Assembly (NCBI RefSeq): GCF_024807845.1
Contig: NZ_JANUEQ010000007.1
Coordinates: forward strand, 1 to 64,000
Source of the DNA: Klebsiella sp. BIGb0407
Lineage (GTDB): Bacteria > Pseudomonadota > Gammaproteobacteria > Enterobacterales > Enterobacteriaceae
Length of the DNA stretch: 64,000 nt
Direction: 5' to 3'
The translations under genes were made by a program, and so were the position numbers. Numbering within the stretch: position 1 is the first letter of the stretch; each line of letters opens with the position of its first letter. Below are positions 30,601 to 41,659 of this stretch, in pieces. The notes beneath the pieces were generated by a model, which saw only the letters and a program-made list of their open reading frames with translations, was not told where the DNA came from and searched no databases.

Positions 30601-31410
30601 CGCTGTGCTGAGTGCTGGTTATGGGGACAAAAATACGGGCGTATTGACGCCGATTTAATAGTTAAAGGCGATACCCTACAGCTGGAAAACGGTTTGATAG
30701 AAGCCGGATTTGCCCGGTTAACCGCCGAGGGGGAGTGGGTCAATAAACCTGGTGGTATTCGTACCGCCCTTAAAGGGACTCTTACCGGGCAGAAAGTGGG
30801 TCAGGCAGCCAGTTTCTTTGGTGTGAGCATTCCGCTCCAGGAATCTTCTTTTGATGTAAACTACGATTTGCACTGGCGCGATGTCCCATGGACACCTGAT
30901 GAAAGCTCACTCAGTGGTATTTTGAAAATGTCGCTTGGGCGTGGCAAAATCGAATCAGTCGGCACGGGCCGCGCGGGGCAATTACTCCGTCTGGTGAGTT
31001 TTGATGCGCTTCTGCGTAAATTACGTTTTGATTTCAGAGATACTTTTGGCAGCGGTTTCTACTACGACAGTATCAATAGCACCGCGTGGATAAAAGACGG
31101 TATTTTCCATACCGATGATACACTGGTAGACGGCCTGGAAGCGGATATCGCGATTAAAGGCGAAATGGATTTGGTGCGACGTGAGCTTAATTTTGAAGCA
31201 CTTGTCGCCCCGGAAATATCTGCCACCGTCAGCGTAGCGACGGCATTTGCGGTCAACCCTATTGTAGGTGCTGCGGTATTTGCGGCGAGTAAGGTACTGA
31301 GCCCATTATGGAGCAAAGTTTCCATCCTGCGCTACAGCATCACTGGCCCGATGGATAAACCACAAGTCGATGAAGTACTTCGTCAGCCGAAAATCGGCGA
31401 AGACAGATAA
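27625..31410 (+). CDS. yhdP: YhdP, AsmA-like envelope phospholipid transport protein
   Basis: A 1261-residue protein of the AsmA-like family. One N-terminal membrane helix (about 5-27) anchors it in the inner membrane. The rest is a long beta-groove bridge across the periplasm that, with TamB and YdbH in E. coli, carries phospholipids to the outer membrane. Length and domain order match E. coli YhdP (about 1266). It starts with GTG, 7 nt after AAGGAG. Confidence 0.96.
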   Translation: MRKLPGILLLTGVGLIVIVALLVSALRLVLPHLDTWRPALLEKIEQATGVPVRASHLEASWQSFGPTLNVEDIHAPLNEGGSLSIKRVTLALDVWQSLLHARWQFRDLTFYQLQMHINTPIDAGGGGDGLEASKISDLFLRQFDHFDLRDSTFSFLTLSGQRSELSIPQLTWLNNQSRHRAEGTVSLSSFNGQHGFANVRLDLRDENGLLDSGKIWLQADDVDVKPWFSRWMTDHLSLQSARFSLEGWMDINGGEIRGGNIWLKQGGASWESEDNTEHHLSVDNLTAEISRESSGWELVIPDTNITLDESAWPKGRLELAWLNGQDKAQGDELRVRASNMELASFNGLMPIATRFSPDAVKVWKTMQPKGHVSVLALDIPLAHPDQTRMQASWNNVSWNQWQLVPGVEHLSGTLSGSVMNGKLDVLVVDGKMPYETVFRAPLEIAKGSASLLWKKDAEGFELEGKNIDVQALAVWAKGDFRYLQPTQGEPWLGILAGIKTNNGAEAWRYFPENLMGKDLTDYLSGAIQGGQSDNATLVFGGDPGLFPFKGNEGQFQVYVPLRQATYAFQPDWPALKDLDITLDFLNQGLWMSADKVALGGVTARNLTANIPDYDKEKLLIDADINGPGAAVGPYFKDTPLDDSLAAALDELQISGDVNARLHLDIPLDGEMAQATGDVTLKNNDLLIKPLESTLHRLSGKFSFANGDLRSEPLQATWFNQPVNIDFSTKTGEKDYQINVNLNGDWQPGKMDVLPDDISQKLSGRMGWTGKVDISLPYRGDAKYQVSLAGNLKNVSSHLPAPLSKSAGTALPVNIVVKGSLKEFTLSGNAGAENHFSSRWLLSKNLKLDSAIWASGSKSIPALPESNSIELYLPAIAGEQWLGLSDQNKAQATNDRIVLPQKVTLNTPMLALGGQQWHDVSLTTQPTSGGTKVVAKGRELNATLEMHKNAAWQASISYLYYNPDWAMKSDKSTDTSPSSSSTIDFRGWPSVDLRCAECWLWGQKYGRIDADLIVKGDTLQLENGLIEAGFARLTAEGEWVNKPGGIRTALKGTLTGQKVGQAASFFGVSIPLQESSFDVNYDLHWRDVPWTPDESSLSGILKMSLGRGKIESVGTGRAGQLLRLVSFDALLRKLRFDFRDTFGSGFYYDSINSTAWIKDGIFHTDDTLVDGLEADIAIKGEMDLVRRELNFEALVAPEISATVSVATAFAVNPIVGAAVFAASKVLSPLWSKVSILRYSITGPMDKPQVDEVLRQPKIGEDR

Positions 31411-31610
31411 TTTGCAGTGAGTGGAAAATAACCACACACTCAAAAGCTATATTCATTATATTTCAAATATGCAGGACTGCTGTCAGTGGGCTGATGTCCT
31501 CCATTTTTATGGCATGTCAGTAACGGCTATCAAAGCCACCTGCTATTTTGAACTATCCAAAGTTCCACCTTTTTTCGCCTTGAGCGATAAGTAATAAGAG
31601 TAGCGAAACG

Positions 31611-33056
31611 ATGAGTCTGAACCTGGTAAGTGAGCAACTGCTGTCTGCGAATGGCTTAACCCATCAAGATCTGTTTTCCATTCTCGGTCAGTTATCAGAG
31701 CGTCGTCTTGACTATGGCGATCTCTATTTCCAGTCCAGCTATCATGAATCCTGGGTACTGGAAGACCGTATTATTAAAGATGGCTCCTACAATATTGACC
31801 AGGGAGTAGGTGTGCGTGCCATCAGCGGTGAAAAAACCGGTTTTGCCTATGCAGATCAGATTAGCCTGCTGGCGCTGGAACAAAGCAGCCATGCGGCACG
31901 CAGTATTGTCAGCGAGCAGGGTAATGGACGTACCCAAACCTTAGGTGCGGTACAGCACAGTGCGCTCTATACCAGCGTGGATCCGTTAACCAGTATGAGC
32001 CGTGAAGAAAAACTCGATATCCTGAAGCGTGTTGATAGCGTAGCGCGAGCTACCGACAGCCGTGTACAAGAAGTGACTGCGAGTCTGACAGGTGTCTATG
32101 AGCTTATCCTGGTCGCCGCAACAGATGGCACACTGGCCGCGGATATTCGCCCGTTAGTCCGTTTATCGGTCAGTGTTCAGGTTGAGCATGAAGGGAAACG
32201 TGAGCGTGGTTCAACCGGCGGCGGCGGTCGTTTCGGCTACGAGTACTTCCTGGAAAACGTTAACGGTGAAGTTCGTGCTGATGCCTGGGCAAAAGAAGCC
32301 GTGCGTATGGCTCTGGTGAATTTGTCTGCTATTGCCGCCCCTGCGGGTATGCTGCCAGTGGTTCTGGGTGCAGGCTGGCCTGGCGTATTACTGCATGAAG
32401 CCGTCGGTCATGGACTGGAAGGCGATTTCAACCGTCGCGGTACTTCAGTCTTTAGCGGAAAAATGGGTCAGCTGGTCTCTTCAGAGCTCTGTACTATTGT
32501 CGATGATGGCTCAATGCCGAATCGCCGTGGTTCAATCGCTATCGACGATGAAGGCGTGCCGGGTCAGTACAACGTGCTGATTGAAAACGGTATCCTGAAG
32601 AACTATATGCAGGACAAGATGAATGCGCGTCTGATGGGCGTGCCGCCGACCGGTAACGGTCGTCGTGAGTCCTATGCGCATTTACCGATGCCGCGCATGA
32701 CCAACACCTATATGCTGGCAGGTAAGTCTACTCCGCAGGAAATTATCGAATCGGTAGAATATGGCCTCTATGCACCGAATTTTGGTGGCGGCCAGGTAGA
32801 TATTACTTCCGGTAAATTCGTCTTCTCCACTTCTGAAGCTTATCTGATTGAAAATGGTAAAGTGACGAAACCGGTTAAAGGGGCAACCTTGATAGGATCC
32901 GGGATCGAAGCGATGCAGCAGATCTCTATGGTCGGTAACGATCTGGCGCTGGATCATGGCGTCGGTGTTTGTGGAAAAGAGGGGCAAAGTCTGCCAGTGG
33001 GAGTAGGCCAGCCTACCCTGAAAGTGGATAACCTGACTATCGGTGGAACTGCCTGA
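31611..33056 (+). CDS. tldD: Metalloprotease TldD
   Basis: A 481-residue subunit of the TldD/TldE zinc protease, which degrades unfolded leader peptides and, in E. coli, processes the microcin B17 precursor and the antitoxin CcdA. The zinc site motif [11 protein letters not shown] is intact. Its partner TldE (PmbA) is not in this window and lies elsewhere in E. coli as well. It follows yhdP by 200 bp, in which I see no gene. Confidence 0.97.
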   Translation: MSLNLVSEQLLSANGLTHQDLFSILGQLSERRLDYGDLYFQSSYHESWVLEDRIIKDGSYNIDQGVGVRAISGEKTGFAYADQISLLALEQSSHAARSIVSEQGNGRTQTLGAVQHSALYTSVDPLTSMSREEKLDILKRVDSVARATDSRVQEVTASLTGVYELILVAATDGTLAADIRPLVRLSVSVQVEHEGKRERGSTGGGGRFGYEYFLENVNGEVRADAWAKEAVRMALVNLSAIAAPAGMLPVVLGAGWPGVLLHEAVGHGLEGDFNRRGTSVFSGKMGQLVSSELCTIVDDGSMPNRRGSIAIDDEGVPGQYNVLIENGILKNYMQDKMNARLMGVPPTGNGRRESYAHLPMPRMTNTYMLAGKSTPQEIIESVEYGLYAPNFGGGQVDITSGKFVFSTSEAYLIENGKVTKPVKGATLIGSGIEAMQQISMVGNDLALDHGVGVCGKEGQSLPVGVGQPTLKVDNLTIGGTA

Positions 33057-33330
33057 TTCTGCACTGATGGGGCGGATTGAGTTTCGCCCCTGCTCCTGTC
33101 TTAGTAGTAAATAATCTCAAATTTCTCAAAATCCCTCTATTTTTAGCCTTTTCGCTATGCAATGGCACAAAAATTGATTTATATAGCATTTCGTGGATAA
33201 CAGGTTTTTCATTACATTACTATAGTGTAATTAACGTAGCGTTAACCAAATCTTAGATTAATTCCAAGTTGTTTCTTATTGTAAACTGCTGTCGAGCGTC
33301 CTGCCTCCAGCACTATCTTTCAGGTCTAAA

Positions 33331-33534
33331 ATGAGTCTGTTTCCCGTCATCGTAATATCTGGCCTTTCTTTTCCGCCAATATTTTTCGAGCTGATATTGT
33401 CGCTGGCACTATTCTGGATAGTTCGCCGGTTGCTGACCCCGACCGGTATTTATGACTTTGTCTGGCATCCGGCACTATTTAATACCGCCTTGTATTGCTG
33501 CCTTTTTTATTTGATTTCGCGTCTGTTTGCTTGA
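33331..33534 (+). CDS. aaeX: Small membrane protein AaeX
   Basis: A 67-residue protein of the DUF1656 type with two membrane segments and the conserved [11 protein letters not shown] block. It is the first gene of aaeXAB, the hydroxylated aromatic carboxylic acid efflux operon. Its own role is unclear. The 274-bp gap to tldD should hold the promoter. In E. coli the divergent activator gene aaeR lies there; it is absent here. Confidence 0.95.
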   Translation: MSLFPVIVISGLSFPPIFFELILSLALFWIVRRLLTPTGIYDFVWHPALFNTALYCCLFYLISRLFA

Positions 33535-33541
33535 GGTCTTT

Positions 33542-34474
33542 GTGAAAATTTTCGTAAAAAACATCTCTCGTCCTGCGATAACTTTAGTGCTGGTGGTTCT
33601 GGCCTTCATCGCTATTTTTCGCGCATGGGCGTTTTATACCGAATCGCCCTGGACGCGTGATGCCCGCTTTTCTGCTGAAATTATTGCCATTGCACCGGAT
33701 GTTTCTGGTCTTATCAGCGAAGTAAATGTTCGCGATAATCAGTTGGTGAAGAAAGATCAGGTGTTATTTGTCATCGACAGAGATCGCTATCAAAAAGCAT
33801 TAACCGAAGCACAGGCCGACGTCGATTATTACCAGGCTTTAGTGACGGAAAAACGCCGCGAAGCGGGCAGGCGTAATAGTCTCGGCGCTAATGCTATATC
33901 GCGTGAAGAGATAGATCAGTCCAATAACGTACTGCAAACCGCTATCCATCAGTTAGCTAAATCACAAGCATTGCGCGACGTTGCTACTCTGGATCTACAA
34001 CGTACTATCATTCGTGCTCCCGCTGATGGCTGGATAACCAACCTGAATGTCTATGCCGGCGAGTTTATTACCCGGGGTTCCACGGCTGTTGCCTTAGTCA
34101 AACAGAACTCATTTTATATTCTGGCCTATATGGAAGAGACGAAGCTTGACGGCATCCGTCCGGGATATCGGGTACAAATCACTCCTCTGGGAAGTAACCG
34201 CATTTTACGCGGAACTGTGGACAGTATTTCTGCCGGGGTCGCTAACTCAAGCAGTGTGAGTGATGCCAAAGGCATGGCGAGTATAGACTCTAATCTGGAG
34301 TGGGTACGTCTGGCCCAGCGAGTTCCGGTAAGAATTCATCTCGATGAGCAACAGGGAATTCTTTATCCTGCGGGAACCACTGCGACGGTGGTCGTTACTG
34401 AGAAACAAGATCTGGATACGGAGCATGATTCATTTTTTATGAAGCTTCTGCACCGCATTCGTGAGATCGGTTGA
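33542..34474 (+). CDS. aaeA: AaeA, membrane-fusion subunit of aromatic acid efflux pump
   Basis: A 310-residue periplasmic adaptor (HlyD-type membrane-fusion family) that works with AaeB to export p-hydroxybenzoate and related acids. It has an N-terminal membrane helix (about 11-30), the lipoyl-like half motifs around [20 protein letters not shown] and IRAPADGWI, and an intervening coiled coil. The GTG at 33542 was chosen because GAGG lies 7-8 nt upstream and it gives the E. coli length. Confidence 0.95.
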   Translation: MKIFVKNISRPAITLVLVVLAFIAIFRAWAFYTESPWTRDARFSAEIIAIAPDVSGLISEVNVRDNQLVKKDQVLFVIDRDRYQKALTEAQADVDYYQALVTEKRREAGRRNSLGANAISREEIDQSNNVLQTAIHQLAKSQALRDVATLDLQRTIIRAPADGWITNLNVYAGEFITRGSTAVALVKQNSFYILAYMEETKLDGIRPGYRVQITPLGSNRILRGTVDSISAGVANSSSVSDAKGMASIDSNLEWVRLAQRVPVRIHLDEQQGILYPAGTTATVVVTEKQDLDTEHDSFFMKLLHRIREIG

Positions 34475-34485
34475 GTCAGCTAAGT

Positions 34486-36447
34486 ATGTATCAGATTTCT
34501 ACACTACATATTCGCTTTGCGATTAAGCTGGCTTTTGCCATTGTACTGGCGGTTTTCATTGGTTTTCATTTCAACCTTGAGACCCCGCGCTGGGCAGCGC
34601 TGACGGCGGCACTGGTTGCGGCCGGGCCTGCTTTTGCTGCCGGTGGTGAGCCTTATTCCGGGGCGATTCGTTATCGCGGTATGTTGCGTATTGTCGGGAC
34701 CTTTATCGGCTGTGCCGCTGCCTTAATTATTATTATTTCACTGATTAGAGCGCCAGTTGTAATGTTACTGGCCTGCTGTTTATGGGCAGGTTTCTGTACC
34801 TGGATTTCATCTTTGGTACGTGTCGAAAACTCCTATGCCTGGGGGTTATCTGGCTATACCGCTTTAATCATTGTCATTAGTATCCATACCGTACCGCTCA
34901 CAACCCCGCAATTCGCTATCGAGCGTTGCAGTGAGATAATTATCGGTATTGTCTGCGCCATTGTTGCAGACCTGCTCTTTTCCCCGCGTTCGATTAAACA
35001 AGAAATAGACAGAGAGCTGGATAGCTTGCTGGTGGAGCAGTATCGATTGATGCAGCTCTGTATTGCTCATGAAGATAAAGACGAAATCGATAAAAGCTGG
35101 GGGAATCTGGTTCGCCGGGTGACAGCATTAAACGGTATGCGCAGTAATCTGCAGATGGAGTCTTCGCGCTGGGAACGTGCTAACCGTCGTCTTAAAGCGA
35201 TTAATACCCTTGCCTTGACACAAATTACTCAGGCTTGTGAAACCTTTCTGGTTCAGAATCTACGTCCGCTTGATATCACTCCTTCTCTCAGGCAAGTCTT
35301 TGCCACTAAAGTAGAAACGGCTGCAGATGTCCATAAGCAGTTGAAAAAACTCCGTCGACTCATTTCCGCTCTCGGAGAGAAGTCTACTCCGGTATCGATC
35401 GGTAGCTGGGTAGGGGCATCAACGCGCTATTTATTACTAAAACAGGGCGTTATTACACATGCCCCGATAAGCAGAGTAGAAGAGGAAATTTTACAGGACG
35501 AAGTGGTCATCAAAGTCGAGTCTGCCGAAGGGCATCACGCGATGATCAACTTCTGGCGAACCACTATTTCTTGCATGCTGGGCAGCCTGTTCTGGTTATG
35601 GACCGGCTGGACCTCGGGTAGCGGGGCGATGGTCATGATAGCCGTTGTGACATCGCTGGCCATGCGTCTGCCTAACCCTCGTATGGTAGCGCTGGATTTT
35701 GTCTACGGTATGTTAGCCGCACTCCCAATAGGGGCATTTTACTTTTTGGTTATTCTGCCTTCGACCCAGCAAAGTTTTCTGTTGCTCTGTATCAGCCTGG
35801 CGTTACTCGGTTTCTTCATCGGTATTGAGGTACAAAAACGGCGGCTTGGCTCTCTTGGTGCTCTGGCGGGGACGATTAATATCATTGTGCTGGATAACCC
35901 GATGACCTTCCATTTCAGTACCTTCCTTGATAGCGCTCTGGGGCAAATCGTCGGTAGTGTCCTGGCGCTGATGGTTATTTTGCTGGTTCGTGATAACTCG
36001 CAAGAGAGAACCGGGCGCACCTTGCTTAATCAATTTGTCTCGGCGGCGGTTTCTGCTCTGACGACCAATAAAACACGCCGTAATGAGAACCATCTGCCTG
36101 CTCTGTATCAGCAGCTCTTCTTATTACTGAGCCGCTTTCCTGGCGATATTGACCGCTATCGTCTGGCACTGACGCTGATAATTCTGCATCAGCGCCTGCG
36201 CGATGTGGCAATACCGGTCAATGGAGAGCTATCGGCTTTTCATCGTCAGTTACGCAAAACGGCAAACCGGGTTATTTCAGCGAATAATGACAGTAAACGG
36301 CAGCGTGAATACTTACTGCTGCTGGCCGAGCTGGATGTTTATGAGGAAAAATTACAGCAGTGGTCAGCGCCACCGCAGACCATAGAGCTGGTGCAGCGTC
36401 TGAGTCTGATATTACATAAATATCAGCACACGCTTATTAATGCCTGA
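34486..36447 (+). CDS. aaeB: AaeB, inner-membrane subunit of aromatic acid efflux pump
   Basis: A 653-residue transporter of the FUSC/aromatic acid exporter family with two blocks of about five to six membrane helices separated by a cytoplasmic domain (about 165-340). It exports aromatic carboxylic acids as a metabolic relief valve. It closely follows E. coli AaeB. The first ATG is at 34486; a TTG at 34471 overlapping the aaeA stop would add five residues, and I cannot decide between them. Between it and argR, yhcN and yhcO of E. coli are missing. Confidence 0.94.
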   Translation: MYQISTLHIRFAIKLAFAIVLAVFIGFHFNLETPRWAALTAALVAAGPAFAAGGEPYSGAIRYRGMLRIVGTFIGCAAALIIIISLIRAPVVMLLACCLWAGFCTWISSLVRVENSYAWGLSGYTALIIVISIHTVPLTTPQFAIERCSEIIIGIVCAIVADLLFSPRSIKQEIDRELDSLLVEQYRLMQLCIAHEDKDEIDKSWGNLVRRVTALNGMRSNLQMESSRWERANRRLKAINTLALTQITQACETFLVQNLRPLDITPSLRQVFATKVETAADVHKQLKKLRRLISALGEKSTPVSIGSWVGASTRYLLLKQGVITHAPISRVEEEILQDEVVIKVESAEGHHAMINFWRTTISCMLGSLFWLWTGWTSGSGAMVMIAVVTSLAMRLPNPRMVALDFVYGMLAALPIGAFYFLVILPSTQQSFLLLCISLALLGFFIGIEVQKRRLGSLGALAGTINIIVLDNPMTFHFSTFLDSALGQIVGSVLALMVILLVRDNSQERTGRTLLNQFVSAAVSALTTNKTRRNENHLPALYQQLFLLLSRFPGDIDRYRLALTLIILHQRLRDVAIPVNGELSAFHRQLRKTANRVISANNDSKRQREYLLLLAELDVYEEKLQQWSAPPQTIELVQRLSLILHKYQHTLINA

Positions 36448-36504
36448 GTGAAGTGATAGAAACGGGCTCCCCGCCATGTCTGATGGCGGGAATAGCAGAA
36501 TAAT

Positions 36505-36978
<474 letters not shown>

Positions 36979-37001
36979 TCACCTGACAGAAGGGCGATAA
37001 A

Positions 37002-37040
37002 GAAAATTATTATGCGTTTTAATGAATTTTTATGCAAATA
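37002..37040 (-). promoter_or_regulatory. Tandem ARG boxes of argR
   Basis: Two 18-bp elements separated by 3 bp (37002-37019 and 37023-37040) lie just upstream of argR. The second contains TGAATTTTTATGCA, close to the ARG-box consensus of hyphenated TGAAT/ATTCA half-sites. The 18-3-18 spacing is that used by ArgR hexamers, so autorepression is likely. The rest of the 36976-37400 gap contains the mdh upstream region; I identify no further site there. Confidence 0.75.
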
Positions 37041-37376
37041 GCGAATGGTAAAGCCAGGTGAAAAAATCTTATAGAAACGAGGAATCTTATCAGATTTTGT
37101 TATCGACGAACATGCCTGGCTCACGACTTCAAAATAAGCATTAAAGTAAACCAAATGTTATTAAATTGATGTTGTTTTGATGTCTCCAGACGAGTAATGT
37201 AATCGCGGTTGATATAAACCACATCAGGTCGTGACCTGGCGTTATTCCACCTGGAAAGTAAGTGCAGTAAAACGTCGTCAGGATTTGTAATCTATCGCAA
37301 TCTTGCAACGAAATAATTGTAATTACCCCCTCTCAGGATTATGGTCGCCATCGCAGGAAGTTACGGCATGATTTAG

Positions 37377-38336
<960 letters not shown>

Positions 38337-38348
38337 GCCTTAATCTTA

Positions 38349-38381
38349 TCAACGCTGAGGCAAATCTGTTTTCAGCGTTGA
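38349..38381 (+). terminator. Inverted repeat after mdh
   Basis: A perfect 10-bp inverted repeat TCAACGCTGA/TCAGCGTTGA lies 12 bp after the mdh stop. It has no T-tract of its own but is followed by a second, stronger hairpin at 38391. Confidence 0.6.
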
Positions 38382-38390
38382 TAATAAAAT

Positions 38391-38421
38391 AAAAAGGGAA
38401 AAACACTGTTTTTCCCTTTTT
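38391..38421. terminator. Bidirectional terminator between mdh and degS
   Basis: A 15-bp perfect inverted repeat (AAAAAGGGAAAAACA and its complement, one base apart) carries an A-tract on one side and a T-tract on the other. It lies between the convergent mdh and degS genes and should stop both. Confidence 0.9.
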
Positions 38422-38432
38422 ATGTTTGAAAA

Positions 38433-39497
38433 TCAACCTTCTGGATATTCCTGAATAGTAACCGGCAAAGTCAGCTTTTTATCTTCGCGCATGATTTCAA
38501 CGTCAACCACAGAGCCCGGGCGAATTTCTGCGACCTGATCCATCGTTTCCAGCCCCGAAATAGCCGGTTTATGATTAACTGATATAATCAAATCTTTGAC
38601 GCGGATACCTGCGTTAGCAGCTGGCCCGTTCTCTGTAATTTCTCCGACCATAATGCCTTGTAGTCGCTCAATACCGGTAGCCGATGGATTTCGTGACGCG
38701 TAATCCATACCGTTAATACCGATAAAGCCGCGGATCACCCGACCATCACGAATGATCTTTTCCATGATTTTGGTTGAAAGTGCGGTTGGAATAGCAAAGC
38801 CAATCCCCTCAGGCGTTTCACCGTCATTACTTTTATCAAATGACAGGGTATTAATACCAATCAGTTCACCCAGAGAGTTGACCAGTGCTCCGCCAGAGTT
38901 TCCCCGGTTAATCGAGGCATCAGTCTGTAAAAAGGATTGTCTGCGAGAAGTGCTCAGGCCTATGCGTCCGGTAGCACTAATTATCCCCTGGGTTACGGTC
39001 TGACCGAGGTTATACGGGTTACCAATAGCCAGCACTACGTCACCAATATGCGGCTGTCGTTTGCTATTGATAGGGATAGTGGGAAGATTAGTGGCATCAA
39101 TTCTTAATATTGCAAGGTCTGTCAGACTGTCAGAACCGACCAATAAGGCTTCAAAGATACGGCCATCTTGCAGTGCAACAATGATTTGATCGGCATCATT
39201 GATGACGTGTTTGTTGGTTATGATATAGCCGCGGGCGTCCATAATCACGCCAGAGCCGAGCGTTTTTATATGTAATTCTGGCTGGCCATTATTTCCAGTG
39301 CTGCGATTATAGACATTAACGACAGCTGGAGCTGCACGACGTACTCCCGAGTTATAGCTCACCGGGGTTTCATCGGTGCTGTCAAAGGCTGATGGGGTAA
39401 GCGGGCTAATTGTCTGCCGGAGTGAAGGTATTGTGAATAACAATAAACCAGCAACGACTAACCCTATCACCACTGAACGAAGTATCTTCAGAAGCAT
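38433..39497 (-). CDS. degS: Sigma-E stress sensor protease DegS
   Basis: A 354-residue trypsin-like serine protease anchored in the inner membrane by one N-terminal helix. Its single PDZ domain senses C-termini of misfolded outer-membrane proteins, after which it makes the first cut in RseA and releases sigma-E. The catalytic Ser lies in RGNSGGALVN, the His in NKHVI and the Asp in DLAIL. It is transcribed behind degQ, 88 bp away. Confidence 0.98.
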   Translation of the reverse strand: MLLKILRSVVIGLVVAGLLLFTIPSLRQTISPLTPSAFDSTDETPVSYNSGVRRAAPAVVNVYNRSTGNNGQPELHIKTLGSGVIMDARGYIITNKHVINDADQIIVALQDGRIFEALLVGSDSLTDLAILRIDATNLPTIPINSKRQPHIGDVVLAIGNPYNLGQTVTQGIISATGRIGLSTSRRQSFLQTDASINRGNSGGALVNSLGELIGINTLSFDKSNDGETPEGIGFAIPTALSTKIMEKIIRDGRVIRGFIGINGMDYASRNPSATGIERLQGIMVGEITENGPAANAGIRVKDLIISVNHKPAISGLETMDQVAEIRPGSVVDVEIMREDKKLTLPVTIQEYPEG

Positions 39498-39543
39498 AGC
39501 GTTTTATTAAGTTATCAGAGAGGACGGTAGAGTAGCATAAGTG

Positions 39544-39574
39544 AAACGGGCAGGCTGAGCTGACATGCCCGTTT
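39544..39574 (-). terminator. Hairpin after degQ
   Basis: A 9-bp inverted repeat AAACGGGCA/TGCCCGTTT lies 11 bp downstream of the degQ stop. The T-tract after it is poor, so read-through into degS is possible. Confidence 0.6.
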
Positions 39575-39585
39575 CGCGATTAATC

Positions 39586-40932
39586 TTAACGCGCCATGAT
39601 ATACAGGCTGTTGTCACCACGAATAATATGCAAGGCAATAATGGCAGGTTTGGTATCTATAATTTTACGCATTTCTACCAGATTTTGGACCGGTTCACGG
39701 TTAATCGCGACAATAACGTCATCTTTCTGCAACCCTATCAACGCCGCAGGTGAACCCTTCTCTACATTTTCCAGCAGAACACCTTTCGTTCCGTCTTTTG
39801 ACTGGCCATCACCGAATGAAGCTCCCTGTAGTGCAGGTAAAACGGACTCCAGGCTGATAGTCGACTCCGGGCTCTTATCAAGAGTCACGTCGACGTTAAG
39901 TGGTTTTCCATCACGTAACAGACCGAGTTTAACCACGGTGCCGGGTTCTGTGGTGGCAATTTTGCTACGTAATTCAGCAAAGCTTTGAATCGTTTTTCCG
40001 TTCAGGCTAGTGATAACATCGCCCGCTTTGACGCCCGCTTTTGCCGATCCAGAGTCAGGAATCACTTCGCTGATAAAGGCACCGCGCTGGGTATTGAGTT
40101 TAAACGCTTTAGCAATATCAGCATTCAGCTCTGTGCCTTTAATTCCGAGTAAGCCACGTTTAGCTTCACCGTACTGGATAAGCTGTTTAACCAGGGTTTG
40201 CGCCATATTGCTGGGAATAGCAAAACCAATACCGACGTTACCTCCGCCAGGGGCCAGTATCGCGGTATTAATACCAATCAGTTCACCGTTGAGGTTAACC
40301 AGTGCCCCACCAGAGTTCCCCTGATTAATGGCGGCATCGGTCTGAATAAAGTTTTCCAGCCCTTCTAAATTCAGCCCGCTACGCCCCAGCGCAGAAACAA
40401 TCCCTGAGGTTGCCGTTTGCCCAAGGCCAAATGGGTTGCCTACTGCAACCGTAAAATCGCCGACCCGCAGAGCGTCAGAATCAGCCACCTTAATTTCTTT
40501 TAAATCTTTAGCATCTTGTAACTGCAGCAAAGCGATATCACTTTGCTTATCACTACCGATAGCTTTGGCATCAAACTCGCGATCGTCATTGAGTTTAATT
40601 TTGATTTTATCTGCGCCATCAATCACGTGGTTATTGGTCAGGATATAACCATTTTTGGCATCAATAATGACACCTGAACCTAAGCCACCCAGACCACGCG
40701 GCGGTTTTCTTAATGGGTTTGCTAACTCAGGACCCGCAGCAGGTGCGCTGCGCTCAACTTGTACGCTGACAACCGCAGGAAGAACTTTTTCAAGCATCGG
40801 AGCCAGGCTGGGTAATACTTGCTGTTGTGAGGGGACATCTGTCGACGTTGATGCAAAAACCAGAGGCGAAGCGCTGAGTGTCACACCGATACTTAACGCT
40901 AATGCACTTAACAGCCGTATTTGTTTTTTCAT
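39586..40932 (-). CDS. degQ: Periplasmic serine endoprotease DegQ
   Basis: A 448-residue HtrA-family protease and chaperone of the periplasm. It has a signal peptide (start MKKQIRLLSALALS, cleavage after FA), a protease domain with His in TNNHVI, Asp in DIALLQ and Ser in QGNSGGALVN, and two PDZ domains. The start at 40932 gives the E. coli-like signal peptide; the open frame reaches 41043 without a better start. It is followed by degS. Confidence 0.97.
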   Translation of the reverse strand: MKKQIRLLSALALSIGVTLSASPLVFASTSTDVPSQQQVLPSLAPMLEKVLPAVVSVQVERSAPAAGPELANPLRKPPRGLGGLGSGVIIDAKNGYILTNNHVIDGADKIKIKLNDDREFDAKAIGSDKQSDIALLQLQDAKDLKEIKVADSDALRVGDFTVAVGNPFGLGQTATSGIVSALGRSGLNLEGLENFIQTDAAINQGNSGGALVNLNGELIGINTAILAPGGGNVGIGFAIPSNMAQTLVKQLIQYGEAKRGLLGIKGTELNADIAKAFKLNTQRGAFISEVIPDSGSAKAGVKAGDVITSLNGKTIQSFAELRSKIATTEPGTVVKLGLLRDGKPLNVDVTLDKSPESTISLESVLPALQGASFGDGQSKDGTKGVLLENVEKGSPAALIGLQKDDVIVAINREPVQNLVEMRKIIDTKPAIIALHIIRGDNSLYIMAR

Positions 40933-41097
40933 TAGATGCAGGCTCTCATAACAATAAGAAAAGGGGACACAATATAGATTGCGATAGTATGACTTCCAGA
41001 TACAGAATTCAGATAGCCGATACACAGACAAGCTGTAATCCAACTATCTGAATGAAGATAACACCAGGGCTGCTAAATCCCCCGAGCAAGATGCAGG

Positions 41098-41496
41098 TTA
41101 GTCGCGTTTTGCTCCGCTACGCAATAAACCAGAAGCACCTTCCGAGTAATCGCGTGGGATCTGAACCGGTGCTTGATCGTTGCTTGCTTCTGATTCATTA
41201 AGACGCGTGCGGAACGGGTTCGTTTCTGCGGTCATACCCGGCAACAAGCTGCTGGAGCTTTTTGCCATATGCTGATAAAGCTGGCGATAATCACCGGCCA
41301 TTTTGTCCAGTAACTCTGCACTATGTGCAAAATGACTGACAAGCTCTTCACGATATTCTTCAAGTTCTTTTTTGCTTGCTTCCAGTTCATATTGAAGGTT
41401 TTGTTGTTGGCGCAGTTTACGATTGCCAAAACGCATCGCAGTGGCGCCAATTATCAGGCCCACAACCAATCCAATAAGCGCATATTCCCAAGTCAT
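41098..41496 (-). CDS. zapG: Cell division/envelope protein ZapG (YhcB)
   Basis: A 132-residue protein of the YhcB/DUF1043 family with one N-terminal membrane helix (about 4-22) and a long coiled coil (about 27-85). It links cell division and envelope growth in enterobacteria. The start at 41496 (MTWEYAL) matches the E. coli length. The conserved tail SEGASGLLRSGAKRD supports the assignment. It is divergent from zapE. Confidence 0.95.
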   Translation of the reverse strand: MTWEYALIGLVVGLIIGATAMRFGNRKLRQQQNLQYELEASKKELEEYREELVSHFAHSAELLDKMAGDYRQLYQHMAKSSSSLLPGMTAETNPFRTRLNESEASNDQAPVQIPRDYSEGASGLLRSGAKRD

Positions 41497-41659
41497 GAAC
41501 ATCTCCCGTTGTCTTGTGATTCCATTGGGTACTTTAGCCACTATAACCGTTAATTTAAGAGAAGTGGAATCTTGCCGCAGCTTCGCTTAGGGTAGAACGG
41601 CCTTTTTTCGACAACTGTAGTAAACAGCTATCCGATTTTAAAGGAAATACTAGGATACC

